Positions 8,548 through 15,513 of a stretch of 64,000 nt of DNA are shown here, piece after piece. The translations under genes and the position numbers were made by a program. Under the pieces are notes generated by a model. That model did no database searches. It was not told the origin of the DNA and saw only the letters and a list, made by a program, of their open reading frames with translations. This DNA comes from Streptomyces lunaelactis (GTDB lineage Bacteria > Actinomycetota > Actinomycetes > Streptomycetales > Streptomycetaceae). The stretch spans positions 2,604,001 through 2,668,000 of the forward strand of contig NZ_CP026304.1 of assembly GCF_003054555.1 (NCBI RefSeq). Reading direction: 5' to 3'. Numbering within the stretch: position 1 is the first letter of the stretch; every line of letters begins with the position of its first letter.

Positions 8548-8630
8548 TTCGCTCAGACCCCGCCCGGCACGCCCACGACCGAGGCCACAAGGCTCGCGTC
8601 CGACCGCTCGGAACTGTCGGCGTGCACCCA

Positions 8631-8652
8631 CGTTGATGTCGGCTATGGATGT
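8631..8652. promoter_or_regulatory. Candidate integrase arm-type site, left end
   Basis: cgttgatgtcggctatggat and the two following bases match the right-end sequence at 23401-23422 at 18 of 22 positions. It lies about 85 bp inside attL in the same orientation. Integrases of this family bind short arm repeats on both sides of the core. The role is inferred from position and similarity only. Confidence 0.35.
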
Positions 8653-8674
8653 CAGCGGCTGCCCACTGACCAGC

Positions 8675-8850
8675 TCACTTCTTCTTCCGAAGCTTCTTCA
8701 TCTTCGCTTCGGCTTCCCTCTTCTTCCGCTGCGCCACTCCGTAGCTCGACCAGCCCCCTGGTGCAACTGGCACCGAGAACTGTTCATGATCGCGGGCTTC
8801 GCGCACCGGCCCCCCTTGGCCGTAGGCGCCCCACACTTGGGCTGCGTCAC
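8675..8850 (-). pseudogene. Small zinc-motif protein with an apparent single-base frameshift
   Basis: Starts at GTG (first base 8850) behind a strong ggagg ribosome site. It reads VTQPKCGAPTAKGGRCAKPA and then SSRCQLHQG, a C-x8-C...C-x2-H zinc-knuckle pattern common in small mobile-element proteins. At a run of five C (8754-8758 on the plus strand) the frame is lost. Adding one base would continue as GWSSYGVAQRKKREAEAKMK and end in LRKKK, a natural basic tail stopping at 8675. As written, the frame stops earlier, at 8698. Either a real frameshift or a sequencing error in the homopolymer explains this. Confidence 0.5.
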
Positions 8851-9018
8851 CCTGCCTCCTCCCCTCCAGCGACTACCGGACCCCGGGATGGTCTCGCCGT
8901 CCACAGCCATCCGAAAGGCGCAGATGAAGCGGACAGGAGCACGGCCGGCACATACGCACGAGACCCCGCGCTCACCACATGCCCCAACCGGTCGCCCGGC
9001 GCTTCGGCCGACATCGCG

Positions 9019-9774
9019 CTAGCGACTGATCGGGACCTCGTAGACGATCTCGCACAGAGCCACGGGAACAACGATGTCCGCTGTCTCCACGGGCTGCCCC
9101 TGGTCGCTGTAGTAGGTCCGCCGGATGTGGGTCACCAAAGCCGCCTTCTGGATCCCCAGGAGTGACGCCTCCTCTGCCGTCGCCTGCCGCGGCTCCGGCT
9201 GTTCCACGGCATGGCTGACCGTGATGCCGATCTCGGCCATACGGTTCACGACACCGGACCCGGCATGCGGTCCGCCCTCGGGGAGGACGACCAACGTGCC
9301 GGCGGTGAGCTCGTACGGCTCCCAACTCGTCGATAGCTGCACCGGGCGGCCGTCGGCGAGGAACTCGTAAACAGTCCGGACGCACAGCTCGCCTTCACCG
9401 ATCCCGAGCCGCGCGGCAATCTCAGCCGGCGCGGGAACCTTGGCCTCGGTCCGGCTCTCCCAGTTTCCCTGCCTGCCCAGGGCCTGCATGTCCGCGCGGA
9501 ACGGAGAGCCGCCCGGCTGTTCGCGCGCCGAAGAACGGACCACGCGTACGCGCTGACGGGGCTCGGCGACGTACGTACCCGAACCCGCCCGGCCCTCCAA
9601 CACGCCCTGGGAGATCAGCAGCTCCTGCGCCCGACGCACCACGTTCTCACCGACGCCACACTCCTCGGCGATCTGGGCTCGCGAGGGAAGCCGGTCACCG
9701 GCGGTCCACTCGTGCTCCGCGATCCGCTGCCGCAGTACGTCGGCGATGCGGAGATAAGGCGGTTGCTCAGGCAT
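9019..9774 (-). CDS. GntR/HutC-family transcriptional regulator
   Basis: 251 residues. The N-terminal winged helix (LRIADVLRQRIAEHEWTAGD, then LPSRAQIAEECGVGENVVRR and LEGRAGSGTYV) is a GntR DNA-binding domain. The C-terminal 160 residues form a UTRA effector domain (ELCVRTVYEFLADGRPVQLS, ending near TADIVVPVALCEIVYE). Such proteins are repressors released by a small ligand. Just upstream, at 9784-9814, sit two CTAG-based palindromes, one almost certainly its own operator. It is divergent from the small genes to its right. The ligand is unknown. Confidence 0.9.
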   Translation of the reverse strand: MPEQPPYLRIADVLRQRIAEHEWTAGDRLPSRAQIAEECGVGENVVRRAQELLISQGVLEGRAGSGTYVAEPRQRVRVVRSSAREQPGGSPFRADMQALGRQGNWESRTEAKVPAPAEIAARLGIGEGELCVRTVYEFLADGRPVQLSTSWEPYELTAGTLVVLPEGGPHAGSGVVNRMAEIGITVSHAVEQPEPRQATAEEASLLGIQKAALVTHIRRTYYSDQGQPVETADIVVPVALCEIVYEVPISR

Positions 9775-9783
9775 GTAGAAAAT

Positions 9784-9814
9784 CTAGTCCACTAGCTCTA
9801 ATCTAGTTAACTAG
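9784..9814. promoter_or_regulatory. Paired CTAG palindromes: probable operator of the GntR gene
   Basis: ctagtccactag (9784-9795) and the perfect palindrome ctagttaactag (9803-9814) are separated by seven bases. They lie 10-40 bp upstream of the GntR start, in AT-rich sequence unlike the surroundings. HutC/GntR repressors bind such short palindromes, so autoregulation is likely. Confidence 0.7.
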
Positions 9815-9853
9815 CTTCACTCAACGTGATCGATCGGCGACGGAGGCCCTCCT

Positions 9854-10143
9854 GTGCCCGCTTCGGAAGCAAGGGCCCAGGGCATCGCAGCCCGGCTGTC
9901 CGACCTGGGACTGGCCACGCGAGTGGAGGAACACGTCCGATACACGTCCGATACACATCGATCGAAGCGGAGGTACCGGAAGCGCTGCCCGCCGAATCGT
10001 GGCGGGAGGTCCTGGAAGTGGTGGCGGAGGCCGATCGGTTCGGACTCCTCGCCAGCAGCTTGACCGGCCGCACCCTCTGGGCCGCCGTAACCAAAACGGT
10101 CCCCGCGACGGGCGACGTCCGGGGACCTGGCCGTCAGCGATAG
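9854..10143 (+). pseudogene. Small protein gene disrupted by an 11-bp tandem duplication
   Basis: A GTG at 9854 opens PASEARAQGIAARLSDLGLA and then TRVEEHVRYT. The sensible continuation (IEAEVPEALPAESWREVLEV, then ADRFGLLASSLTGRTLWAAV) lies in another frame and ends at 10143. The frames part at a tandem duplication of acacgtccgat (9931-9941 and 9942-9952). Removing one copy restores a continuous protein of about 92 residues. I do not recognise its function. It is the first gene of the small-gene group to its right. Confidence 0.7.
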
Positions 10144-10155
10144 GAGCTGATCAGC

Positions 10156-10398
10156 ATGCGCAACCGTATGGCCCCCACCACCGCCCGCACCAGTGGGCGC
10201 CCCCTCCGGCCGGCCCCACCACCCGGTGCGGACACCACCCCCTACCGGTCCAGCTCGTGTGCGATCGGCACTCACCGCGATTGCGCTCACTCGTCCCCCG
10301 CCACGGCACCGATCGGCGTCCCCGTGATCTACGAGGCATGCCATTGCCTCTGCCACTCGGCGGACCAGCGATCCACGCCGCGGCGGGTTGACCAGTGA
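10156..10398 (+). CDS. Small Cys/His-rich protein
   Basis: 80 residues from an ATG. After a proline-rich N terminus comes SSCAIGTHRDCAHSS, then VPVIYEACHCLCHSAD. The C-x-x-G-T-H-x-x-C ... C-x-C-x-C-H arrangement recurs in small Streptomyces proteins and could bind a metal. Function unknown. Its stop overlaps the GTG of the next gene, so the group is probably one translationally coupled operon. Confidence 0.6.
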   Translation: MRNRMAPTTARTSGRPLRPAPPPGADTTPYRSSSCAIGTHRDCAHSSPATAPIGVPVIYEACHCLCHSADQRSTPRRVDQ

Positions 10399-10619
10399 GG
10401 GGATGGACACCCAGTGGGGCCCTTGCCACGAACGTCGAGATCACCTCGACAAGCGTGCAGCGCGGCGACGTCATCCAGATCGGCGGTCAGCCGTGCCGCG
10501 TCGCCGACCTCACCCAACTCCCTGGCGGCGCAAAGCGGCTCCACTTCGAGTCGGGCGAAGTGCTGACGATGCACGCCCGGACCCGTCTCGTCGCCCTGCG
10601 GATGCGGAGGCACTGGTGA
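10395..10619 (+). CDS. Small beta-rich hypothetical protein
   Basis: 74 residues beginning at GTG, overlapping the preceding stop by four bases (GTGA). The core is VQRGDVIQIGGQPCRVADLT, then QLPGGAKRLHFESGEVLTMH. The pattern suggests a compact SH3/KOW-like barrel ('rGDviqigG.pcrV'). It is a recurrent Streptomyces companion of GntR genes such as the one directly downstream. Function not known; no membrane segment or catalytic motif. Confidence 0.6.
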   Translation: MRGWTPSGALATNVEITSTSVQRGDVIQIGGQPCRVADLTQLPGGAKRLHFESGEVLTMHARTRLVALRMRRHW

Positions 10620-11332
10620 CCCAGCCCGCGCCTTCCCGCCGTCACGCCATCGCGGAGGACCTCCGGAACCAGATCTCGACGGGCCTCTTGAAGGCCGGGG
10701 CGCGTCTCCCCTCGGAGGCCCAACTCGCCGCCCACTACGCAGTCAGCACGCCCACTCTGCGGAACGCCCTCGCGCTCCTCCAGGGCGAAGGCCTGGTGGA
10801 GAAGATCCACGGAAGCGGCAACTTCGTGCGCCACCCCGTCCGCAGAATCACGTACGCCGGCGGAGGTCGCACCCCGTGCGCCGACGATGCCCTCCGCACC
10901 ACCGTTCGCACTACCCGCCTCCGAGCCCACGGCCACCTGACCGCCCTCCTCAAGGTGCGGTCCCGCAGCCCCCTGACTGAGTTCCTCTGTCTCAGCCATG
11001 AGGGGAAGTCGCCACACAGCCTGACCCGCATCTACGTCCCCCGCGACCTGGCCCCGCCCGGTACCCCAGGAGGGTCGTTAGCCGCCCACCTTGCGGACCT
11101 GCGCCCGCCCCTGGCCACAGTCCAGGAAACGGTCAGCACCCGCCTCCCCACTCCGGACGAAGCGACGACGCTCCGCATCAGCGCGACCCTGGCCGTCCTC
11201 TCGATCACGCGGGTGGCAACCGCCATCACCGGCCGCGTGGTTGAGGTTGCCCTCCTGGTCCTCCCCGGAGACCGCGCCGACGCCATCTTCACCACCCACT
11301 ACCCGACCGCACCCAGGAGGGCGGACGCATGA
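10616..11332 (+). CDS. GntR-family transcriptional regulator (UTRA-like)
   Basis: I start at the GTG at 10616, which overlaps the previous stop (GTGA) and has ggagg within the upstream gene; this gives 238 residues. The winged helix is clear (RRHAIAEDLRNQISTGLLKA, LPSEAQLAAHYAVSTPTLRN, then VEKIHGSGNFV). The remainder is UTRA-like but short. Upstream frame extension is spurious. It is the third gene of a coupled group, probably regulating that group or element maintenance. Confidence 0.85.
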   Translation: MTQPAPSRRHAIAEDLRNQISTGLLKAGARLPSEAQLAAHYAVSTPTLRNALALLQGEGLVEKIHGSGNFVRHPVRRITYAGGGRTPCADDALRTTVRTTRLRAHGHLTALLKVRSRSPLTEFLCLSHEGKSPHSLTRIYVPRDLAPPGTPGGSLAAHLADLRPPLATVQETVSTRLPTPDEATTLRISATLAVLSITRVATAITGRVVEVALLVLPGDRADAIFTTHYPTAPRRADA

Positions 11333-11673
11333 CACCCCACAACGAACTGCGACTCCTGCCGTGGTCAGGCCAGGACGGCAAACCCTGCTTCCTGAGCACC
11401 GACGATGCCGCTGGCTACCTGTCCCGCCTCGCCGACAACACCGAATCGGTACAGCTCGGATTGGGATCCGAGCTGCTGGACCATGCACACGAAGTACTCG
11501 CCGGCAGGCATGCAGATCCGGAGCAACTCCACCTCCTTGCCGCGAACCTGACCAACGCCCTCCAGGACGCCATCCGGGTGGCCACCAGCCGCGGCCACCG
11601 CCTCCCGCACACCACCCTCGGGACCGACGAGGAGCACCCCGAAGCCCCGCGCCCGGCGGCCCCCCACCAATAG
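11329..11673 (+). CDS. Hypothetical helical protein coupled to the GntR gene
   Basis: 114 residues, starting at an ATG that overlaps the GntR stop (ATGA), with ggagg about 9 bases upstream. It is alpha-helical (CFLSTDDAAGYLSRLADNTE, then LLDHAHEVLAGRHADPEQLH) with a low-complexity Pro/His C terminus. No known domain, signal peptide or membrane segment. It is the last gene before a terminator. Similar small proteins follow GntR genes in other Streptomyces accessory loci, from general knowledge; function unknown. Confidence 0.65.
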   Translation: MTPHNELRLLPWSGQDGKPCFLSTDDAAGYLSRLADNTESVQLGLGSELLDHAHEVLAGRHADPEQLHLLAANLTNALQDAIRVATSRGHRLPHTTLGTDEEHPEAPRPAAPHQ

Positions 11674-11695
11674 CCGCACTCCCCACGGAACGACT

Positions 11696-11727
11696 GAGCG
11701 GCCCCAGAGCCACCTTTGGGGCCGCTC
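11696..11727 (+). terminator. Hairpin ending the small-gene operon
   Basis: An 11-bp stem, gagcggcccca / tggggccgctc, with a 10-nt loop, 23 bp after the stop at 11673. Confidence 0.7.
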
Positions 11728-11859
11728 TGCCGTCTTGGGCACACGGCTCCGGAGGCCCCGTACGTCTCACACGTTTCAGCAGGTCAGGGGGTCGTGCGCG
11801 GCCTGCGCGGCCAGGTCCGTCCACGTATAGGCCGCTACCGCTACACAGGGATGTACAGG

Positions 11860-12108
11860 TCATGCCGCGGCTTTGATGTGGGCGTGGGGGGACGGCCGCT
11901 GGTAGCCGCCAGTCAGGTCGGCACCCATGGCGGCCCAGAATCCTTTGGACTCCGCCAGGGTGTTCCTGCCACGCCGAGTGTCCATCCGCGGCGTGACGTG
12001 ACGGGCCGAAACCAGACCGCGTTGCTGCGGCGAGAAGTGCCAGGGGATGTAGTCGGTTGACCCGCGAAGGGATAAGCGAGTGTTCAGGAAGATGCATCTA
12101 TTTGCCAT
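11860..12108 (-). CDS. Small hypothetical protein (weak)
   Basis: An 82-residue leftward frame (MANRCIFLNTRLSLRG..., then FSPQQRGLVSARHVTPRMDT and FWAAMGADLTGGYQR). It has no known domain and no clear ribosome site. Composition and a sensible residue pattern argue mildly for a real but short gene. It separates the left regulatory group from the lower-GC cassette. It could also be a chance frame. The stretch 11728-11859 shows nothing else. Confidence 0.35.
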   Translation of the reverse strand: MANRCIFLNTRLSLRGSTDYIPWHFSPQQRGLVSARHVTPRMDTRRGRNTLAESKGFWAAMGADLTGGYQRPSPHAHIKAAA

Positions 12109-12214
12109 AGAATGCTCACCAATTTGAGTGGTCCCGAGTCGGCCTCAGATTAGCTTGTAGATCTTTGATGCACCATAGCCGAGATGGGGGCGAGATCGAG
12201 GAAGGGTAGGCTCG

Positions 12215-12592
12215 ATGTCAGACGGTGACGTGAATGTTTGGCGTGATGAATTGATGATGTACGCGCAGGCGGCAGTGGGTACTCCTGAACTCGCAGCGGG
12301 ACAAAATGCCAATCCTGCGTACTGTGCCTTCCTGAATCGCGAAGTGCGACTTCAGCTTCGGTTTATGGTCTTGCATCAGTCCTACCTCGCTCTCCTGTCG
12401 CTAGCGACGGTTCTGTTGCTGATCGGATCTCTGTGGCGGATCTGGGATGGGCAGGCGGGAGTTCAACAAATCGTGGCTTTGGCTGGCGCAGCCGTTACTG
12501 GCACTGCGGCGGCGTTCATCACGAAAAATGTCAAAGGCGCGCAAAAGGAATACAAGGCGGCCAGATCGGCGTTGCAGCAGGCCAACTGTTAA
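12215..12592 (+). CDS. Two-TM membrane protein resembling TRADD-N-associated membrane domain
   Basis: 125 residues. The N terminus is soluble (about residues 1-45). Then come two hydrophobic segments: LALLSLATVLLLIGSLWRIW (about 55-75) and VQQIVALAGAAVTGTAAAFI (about 82-102). A basic tail ends AQKEYKAARSALQQ. This 'R.Q.RF..LH.SYL.LL..A' + hairpin + charged-tail pattern resembles the TRADD-N-associated two-TM domain described in bacterial conflict systems. The match is by eye only. It lies upstream of a subtilisin-fold protease in DNA of lower GC than its neighbours. It may anchor or act as a membrane effector. Confidence 0.65.
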   Translation: MSDGDVNVWRDELMMYAQAAVGTPELAAGQNANPAYCAFLNREVRLQLRFMVLHQSYLALLSLATVLLLIGSLWRIWDGQAGVQQIVALAGAAVTGTAAAFITKNVKGAQKEYKAARSALQQANC

Positions 12593-12820
12593 GGTTGAAA
12601 ATTGGCACTGGGCCGGCGGAGCACCTTTGGGGCGGGATCCGGGTGCGGATGTCAGGGGCGTAACTCTCGTTTCCCCCTGTCGATGGCTGATGCGCACGGC
12701 TCCAGCTGTATAACAGGTAGCAACTAAGGGGCAATCGCTTGGCCTGCATAAGTGGCGGGGGCTGGTCCCGTGGGCGACTCTGTGAGTGAAACCTTCACTT
12801 CGCTCTAGGTAGTGAGGCCC

Positions 12821-14176
12821 ATGCGCGTTCTCATTCAGGTTCACCCAACTCCGGATATTACCGCCGCCGTCATCGACTCGCCGGGCAAGCAGACCGCTGC
12901 TGACGTGGCCGGCGATCTCGCGGGAATCGACCTGGACTCGTCATATCTCCCTGTAGCGATGCCGAAGCCGGTTCCGAAGTCGGGGGACGGCGACCCGCTG
13001 TCAATGAGGCAGCCGTTGGACTTTTCTTGGGAGCCAGTCGATGCGAGCGTGTTGGTTCGCGGGGAGATCTCAGATGAGGAGTCGGGGCCGCGGTTGGCAG
13101 CCCTCACCGGGCAGCAGCCCAACATTGTGGGCGTATTCGCTGACGCGGTAATTGAATCACTACCCACGTGTCCTGATCATCCGGTCGGCACATGGAATGA
13201 CGTGGCCAGCGTTCTGCATGTCACCAAACTCCACGAGCAGGGACTGGATGGGAGTTCTGTCGCCGTTGCCGTGGTTGACAGCGGGATCAACCTTGTGCAC
13301 CTGGGATCGTCTGGTGTGACTGCAGCTACTGTCGATCAAGATCGCAGCTGGAGTCCGTCCAGTGTCCCGCATCTTCCCGGAAGATTTCCCGTTGATCACG
13401 GCACAATGTGCGCGTTCAACGTTCTTATCGCCGCGCCGAGCGCGCACCTTCTTGATGTGCCCGTACTGCTGTCTCGGCGCAGGGAACAGACTGTAATGGA
13501 AGGCTATCTGTCCGATGCGATTGCGGCGTACGCACACCTGCGATCCACGCTTGAGTTGATGCCGGAGAATAACCGCTCTCTCGTCGTTAGTAATAGCTGG
13601 GGTCCGTATACGCCGAGCTGGGACTTCCCCCCTGGGCATCCTGGTAATTACTCGGACAGCCTTGCGCACCCCTTCAATCAGGCTGTTGCCGAACTGGCGA
13701 ATGCCGGCGCCGATGTGCTGTTTGCAGCAGGGAACTGCGGAAGGGAATGTCCGGATCGCCAATGTGGTTACAGTGTTCGACCTATCGTTGGTGCTAACTC
13801 TCATCCGCAAGCCCTCTCGATTGGAGGGGTGGACGTGGCGAAGGGAGGGCGGTTGGGGTACTCGTCGCAGGGGCCAGGTAGGCTCGCCCGCCGCAAGCCG
13901 GACCTGTGTGGGTACACACACTTCCTTGGCTCTCAGGCATACGGCGTGGGGAAGGCCGACACCGGCACATCCACGGCCTGCCCCGTCGTGGCTGGTGTGG
14001 TCGCTGCGGTGCGATCCGCATGGTCCGCGAAAGATCTCAGTCCCGAAGAGATGCGGGCACTGCTCCAGCGCACCGCCCATGATCCCAGTCGTCGAGGCTT
14101 CAGCGACGACTATGGATATGGCACCATCAATGTGCCTGGGCTTCTGGAGGCCCTCCAGCAGCTCCAGTCCATCTAA
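12821..14176 (+). CDS. Subtilisin-like S8 serine protease without signal peptide
   Basis: About 451 residues from the ATG at 12821; a GTG at 12812 is an alternative start. Residues 1-115 are a non-catalytic N-terminal region whose end (VLVRGEISDEE, NIVGVFADAVIE) resembles an I9 propeptide. The S8 triad is intact: Asp in AVAVVDSGIN (about 153), His in PVDHGTMC (193), the oxyanion Asn in FAAGNCG (305) and Ser in TGTSTACPV (384). There is no secretion signal or membrane segment, so it should act in the cytosol, which is unusual for Streptomyces subtilisins. Its GC content and codon use are lower than those of neighbours. It lies between a two-TM protein and a small propeptide-like protein. Confidence 0.9.
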   Translation: MRVLIQVHPTPDITAAVIDSPGKQTAADVAGDLAGIDLDSSYLPVAMPKPVPKSGDGDPLSMRQPLDFSWEPVDASVLVRGEISDEESGPRLAALTGQQPNIVGVFADAVIESLPTCPDHPVGTWNDVASVLHVTKLHEQGLDGSSVAVAVVDSGINLVHLGSSGVTAATVDQDRSWSPSSVPHLPGRFPVDHGTMCAFNVLIAAPSAHLLDVPVLLSRRREQTVMEGYLSDAIAAYAHLRSTLELMPENNRSLVVSNSWGPYTPSWDFPPGHPGNYSDSLAHPFNQAVAELANAGADVLFAAGNCGRECPDRQCGYSVRPIVGANSHPQALSIGGVDVAKGGRLGYSSQGPGRLARRKPDLCGYTHFLGSQAYGVGKADTGTSTACPVVAGVVAAVRSAWSAKDLSPEEMRALLQRTAHDPSRRGFSDDYGYGTINVPGLLEALQQLQSI

Positions 14177-14189
14177 GTGGCGGTGCAGC

Positions 14190-14441
14190 ATGTCGAAGAC
14201 CAGACAACTTCTCGTTACTGTGAGGCTACCCTCTGGTATCACGTACTCGGATGCCCTGGAGAGGCTGGAGCTATCGCCTGATGAGGTGGATGCGGAGTAC
14301 GGATTGGTGCCGCTCGATGCGGACCGGGGACTCTATGTACTTCTGGTGGTAGAGCGCGTTGCGGCTCGCCTCGAAGGCCGAGATGGGGCGGAGGGCGTAG
14401 AAGGGGTCTATGCCAATCCGAGGATCTCCCCCTACCTCTGA
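14190..14441 (+). CDS. Small protein downstream of the protease, I9/propeptide-like
   Basis: 83 residues from an ATG 13 bp after the protease stop, so almost certainly cotranscribed. It reads RQLLVTVRLPSGITYSDALE, then GLYVLLVVERVAARLEG and ends GVEGVYANPRISPYL. The alternating strands and the closing 'EGVYANPRIS' resemble the end of inhibitor-I9 propeptides and the 'IVGVFADAVIE' segment in the protease's own N terminus. A protease inhibitor, chaperone or substrate role is therefore plausible but unproven. No signal peptide. Confidence 0.65.
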   Translation: MSKTRQLLVTVRLPSGITYSDALERLELSPDEVDAEYGLVPLDADRGLYVLLVVERVAARLEGRDGAEGVEGVYANPRISPYL

Positions 14442-14476
14442 GAACGACGCGGCGCTGCCTTCTTGGGGTATTCGAT

Positions 14477-14529
14477 CTTGAAAACCGTCGTGGCGCGAGT
14501 CACCGTGGGTTCAAATCCCACACCCACCG
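14477..14529 (+). pseudogene. 3' fragment of tRNA-Ser(UGA), an attachment-site scar
   Basis: Begins in an anticodon loop (CTTGAAA, anticodon TGA) and continues through the 3' anticodon stem (accgt), a long variable arm (gtggcgcgagtcac), the T arm (gtggg ttcaaat cccac) and the 3' acceptor strand acccacc. The 5' half is absent: upstream sequence ending in ttcgat cannot pair with it. A hairpin follows, as is usual after a tRNA gene. Tyrosine-recombinase elements recombine within tRNA 3' ends, so this is the distal scar of another integration event. It is not a functional tRNA. Confidence 0.8.
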
Positions 14530-14538
14530 CAGATGAAC

Positions 14539-14569
14539 GGCCCCTGACCAGCCAGTCTGGTCGGGGGCC
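14539..14569. terminator. Hairpin following the tRNA-Ser fragment
   Basis: A 13-bp stem, ggcccctgaccag / ctggtcgggggcc, with one G-U pair and a 5-nt loop. It lies 10 bp after the tRNA fragment and was probably brought in with it as the tRNA's native terminator. Confidence 0.7.
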
Positions 14570-14669
14570 CGTCTCGTTCACGTGACTGCTAAATACCGTG
14601 TTTCCCCGCGGCTTCCCGACTGATCGGGCACGGTAGGGGCACGACAGGAACAAGATCCAGGGGGACGGG

Positions 14670-14837
14670 ATGGATGAAGATCAGATAGCGCGTGCAGTTG
14701 CTCGGGGTATGCACCAGTACGAGGCGGATCAGAGAGCAGCCGAGAGGCGCCGGGTCCAGAAGCTGGGCATTTTCGTATTTATCGCCGCGCCGGTGGTAGG
14801 ACTCCTGATCCTCGCGTCCTTCGGCAAGCTCGGCTGA
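14670..14837 (+). CDS. 55-residue single-TM hypothetical protein
   Basis: ATG at 14670 behind aggggg; the protein starts MDEDQIARAVARGMHQYEAD. A basic stretch (ERRRVQKLG) precedes one hydrophobic helix (IFVFIAAPVVGLLILASFG). It is a small membrane protein with a cytosolic N terminus and no known family, of a kind common next to tRNA-linked elements in Streptomyces. Confidence 0.6.
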   Translation: MDEDQIARAVARGMHQYEADQRAAERRRVQKLGIFVFIAAPVVGLLILASFGKLG

Positions 14838-15303
14838 ACGACACGCTCCCAAGCCACGACGAGACCGGTACCGACGCGGAGCGACCACACCGGCCGGCAC
14901 CACATCGCGGCAGCAGCTGCTCCCCGCCCGCCCATTCCCGGTGGTGCGTTCGCCTCACGCACCCGTCATCCGTGACGGCGGGGGTACGGCGCCCGGCCCG
15001 ACTCAGGCCTGGCGGTCGGCCAGCCGTGCGTAAGAGGCCACCCCTCCCTCGCCGCTGGCCGTCTTTTGGCACCTCGTCCCGGCCGCAGTCGGCAGCGCTC
15101 CCGGCCACGCATGCCATGTGACGGTTGCCGTGTCTGTAGGCCCACACGGGCTGCCCATCAACCCGAGCCGTAGGCGTGCGGTCGGCGGCCGGGCTGGAGC
15201 GGGGCGCAGACAGGAGCGCAGGCCCGGGCGACGGGCCGCACGCGCCGCGCGTGCGCGGCGGGTGCCTTGATGAAGTAGGGAAACTCTTACCGCGCCGCCC
15301 GGA
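14838..15303. other. Gap with one weak leftward 51-residue frame
   Basis: A leftward frame, ATG at 15158 to a stop at 15003, reads MGSPCGPTDTATVTWHAWPG and then ASGEGGVASYARLADRQA. It looks protein-like but has no family match or clear ribosome site. Otherwise the gap is G+C-rich DNA with no recognised feature. Confidence 0.25.
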
Positions 15304-15513
15304 TCAGAGCGCGAAGGGCTCGTAGGCCATGGCTCGGTCCACAATCTTTTCGGCGCTTAGTTCGGGGTCGAAGTCCCAGTAGATGTAGTCGCTGATGTGG
15401 GGACATCCCAGTCCCGCTTTGAGGGCGTCGAGGGCTGCGTCGGCTTCGCCCCCGTCGGTGATGCTGCCGTCCATGAGTCGTGCAACGAGGGCTACAGCTT
15501 CGTCGCGTGTCAC
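15304..15513 (-). CDS. Colicin-immunity-like small protein (e9imm-type)
   Basis: 69 residues from a GTG that overlaps the Nudix stop by four bases (GTGA), so it is coupled to that gene. It reads RDEAVALVARLMDGSITDGG and then LGCPHISDYIYWDFDPELSA. The acidic '...ITDG...L......CPHISDYIFWD' pattern is the one seen in DNase-colicin immunity-like proteins of Streptomyces mobile elements. True immunity proteins bind and inhibit a nuclease toxin. No colicin-type nuclease is visible in this window, so the role here is open. Confidence 0.7.
   Translation of the reverse strand: MTRDEAVALVARLMDGSITDGGEADAALDALKAGLGCPHISDYIYWDFDPELSAEKIVDRAMAYEPFAL

Noticed and set aside
14477..14529. A functional tRNA-Ser gene
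   Set aside because: No 5' acceptor strand, D arm or 5' anticodon stem; sequence before the loop does not pair with the 3' half.
15003..15158. 51-residue leftward small gene
   Set aside because: Protein-like residues but a weak start and no recognised relatives; kept only as a note in the gap entry.
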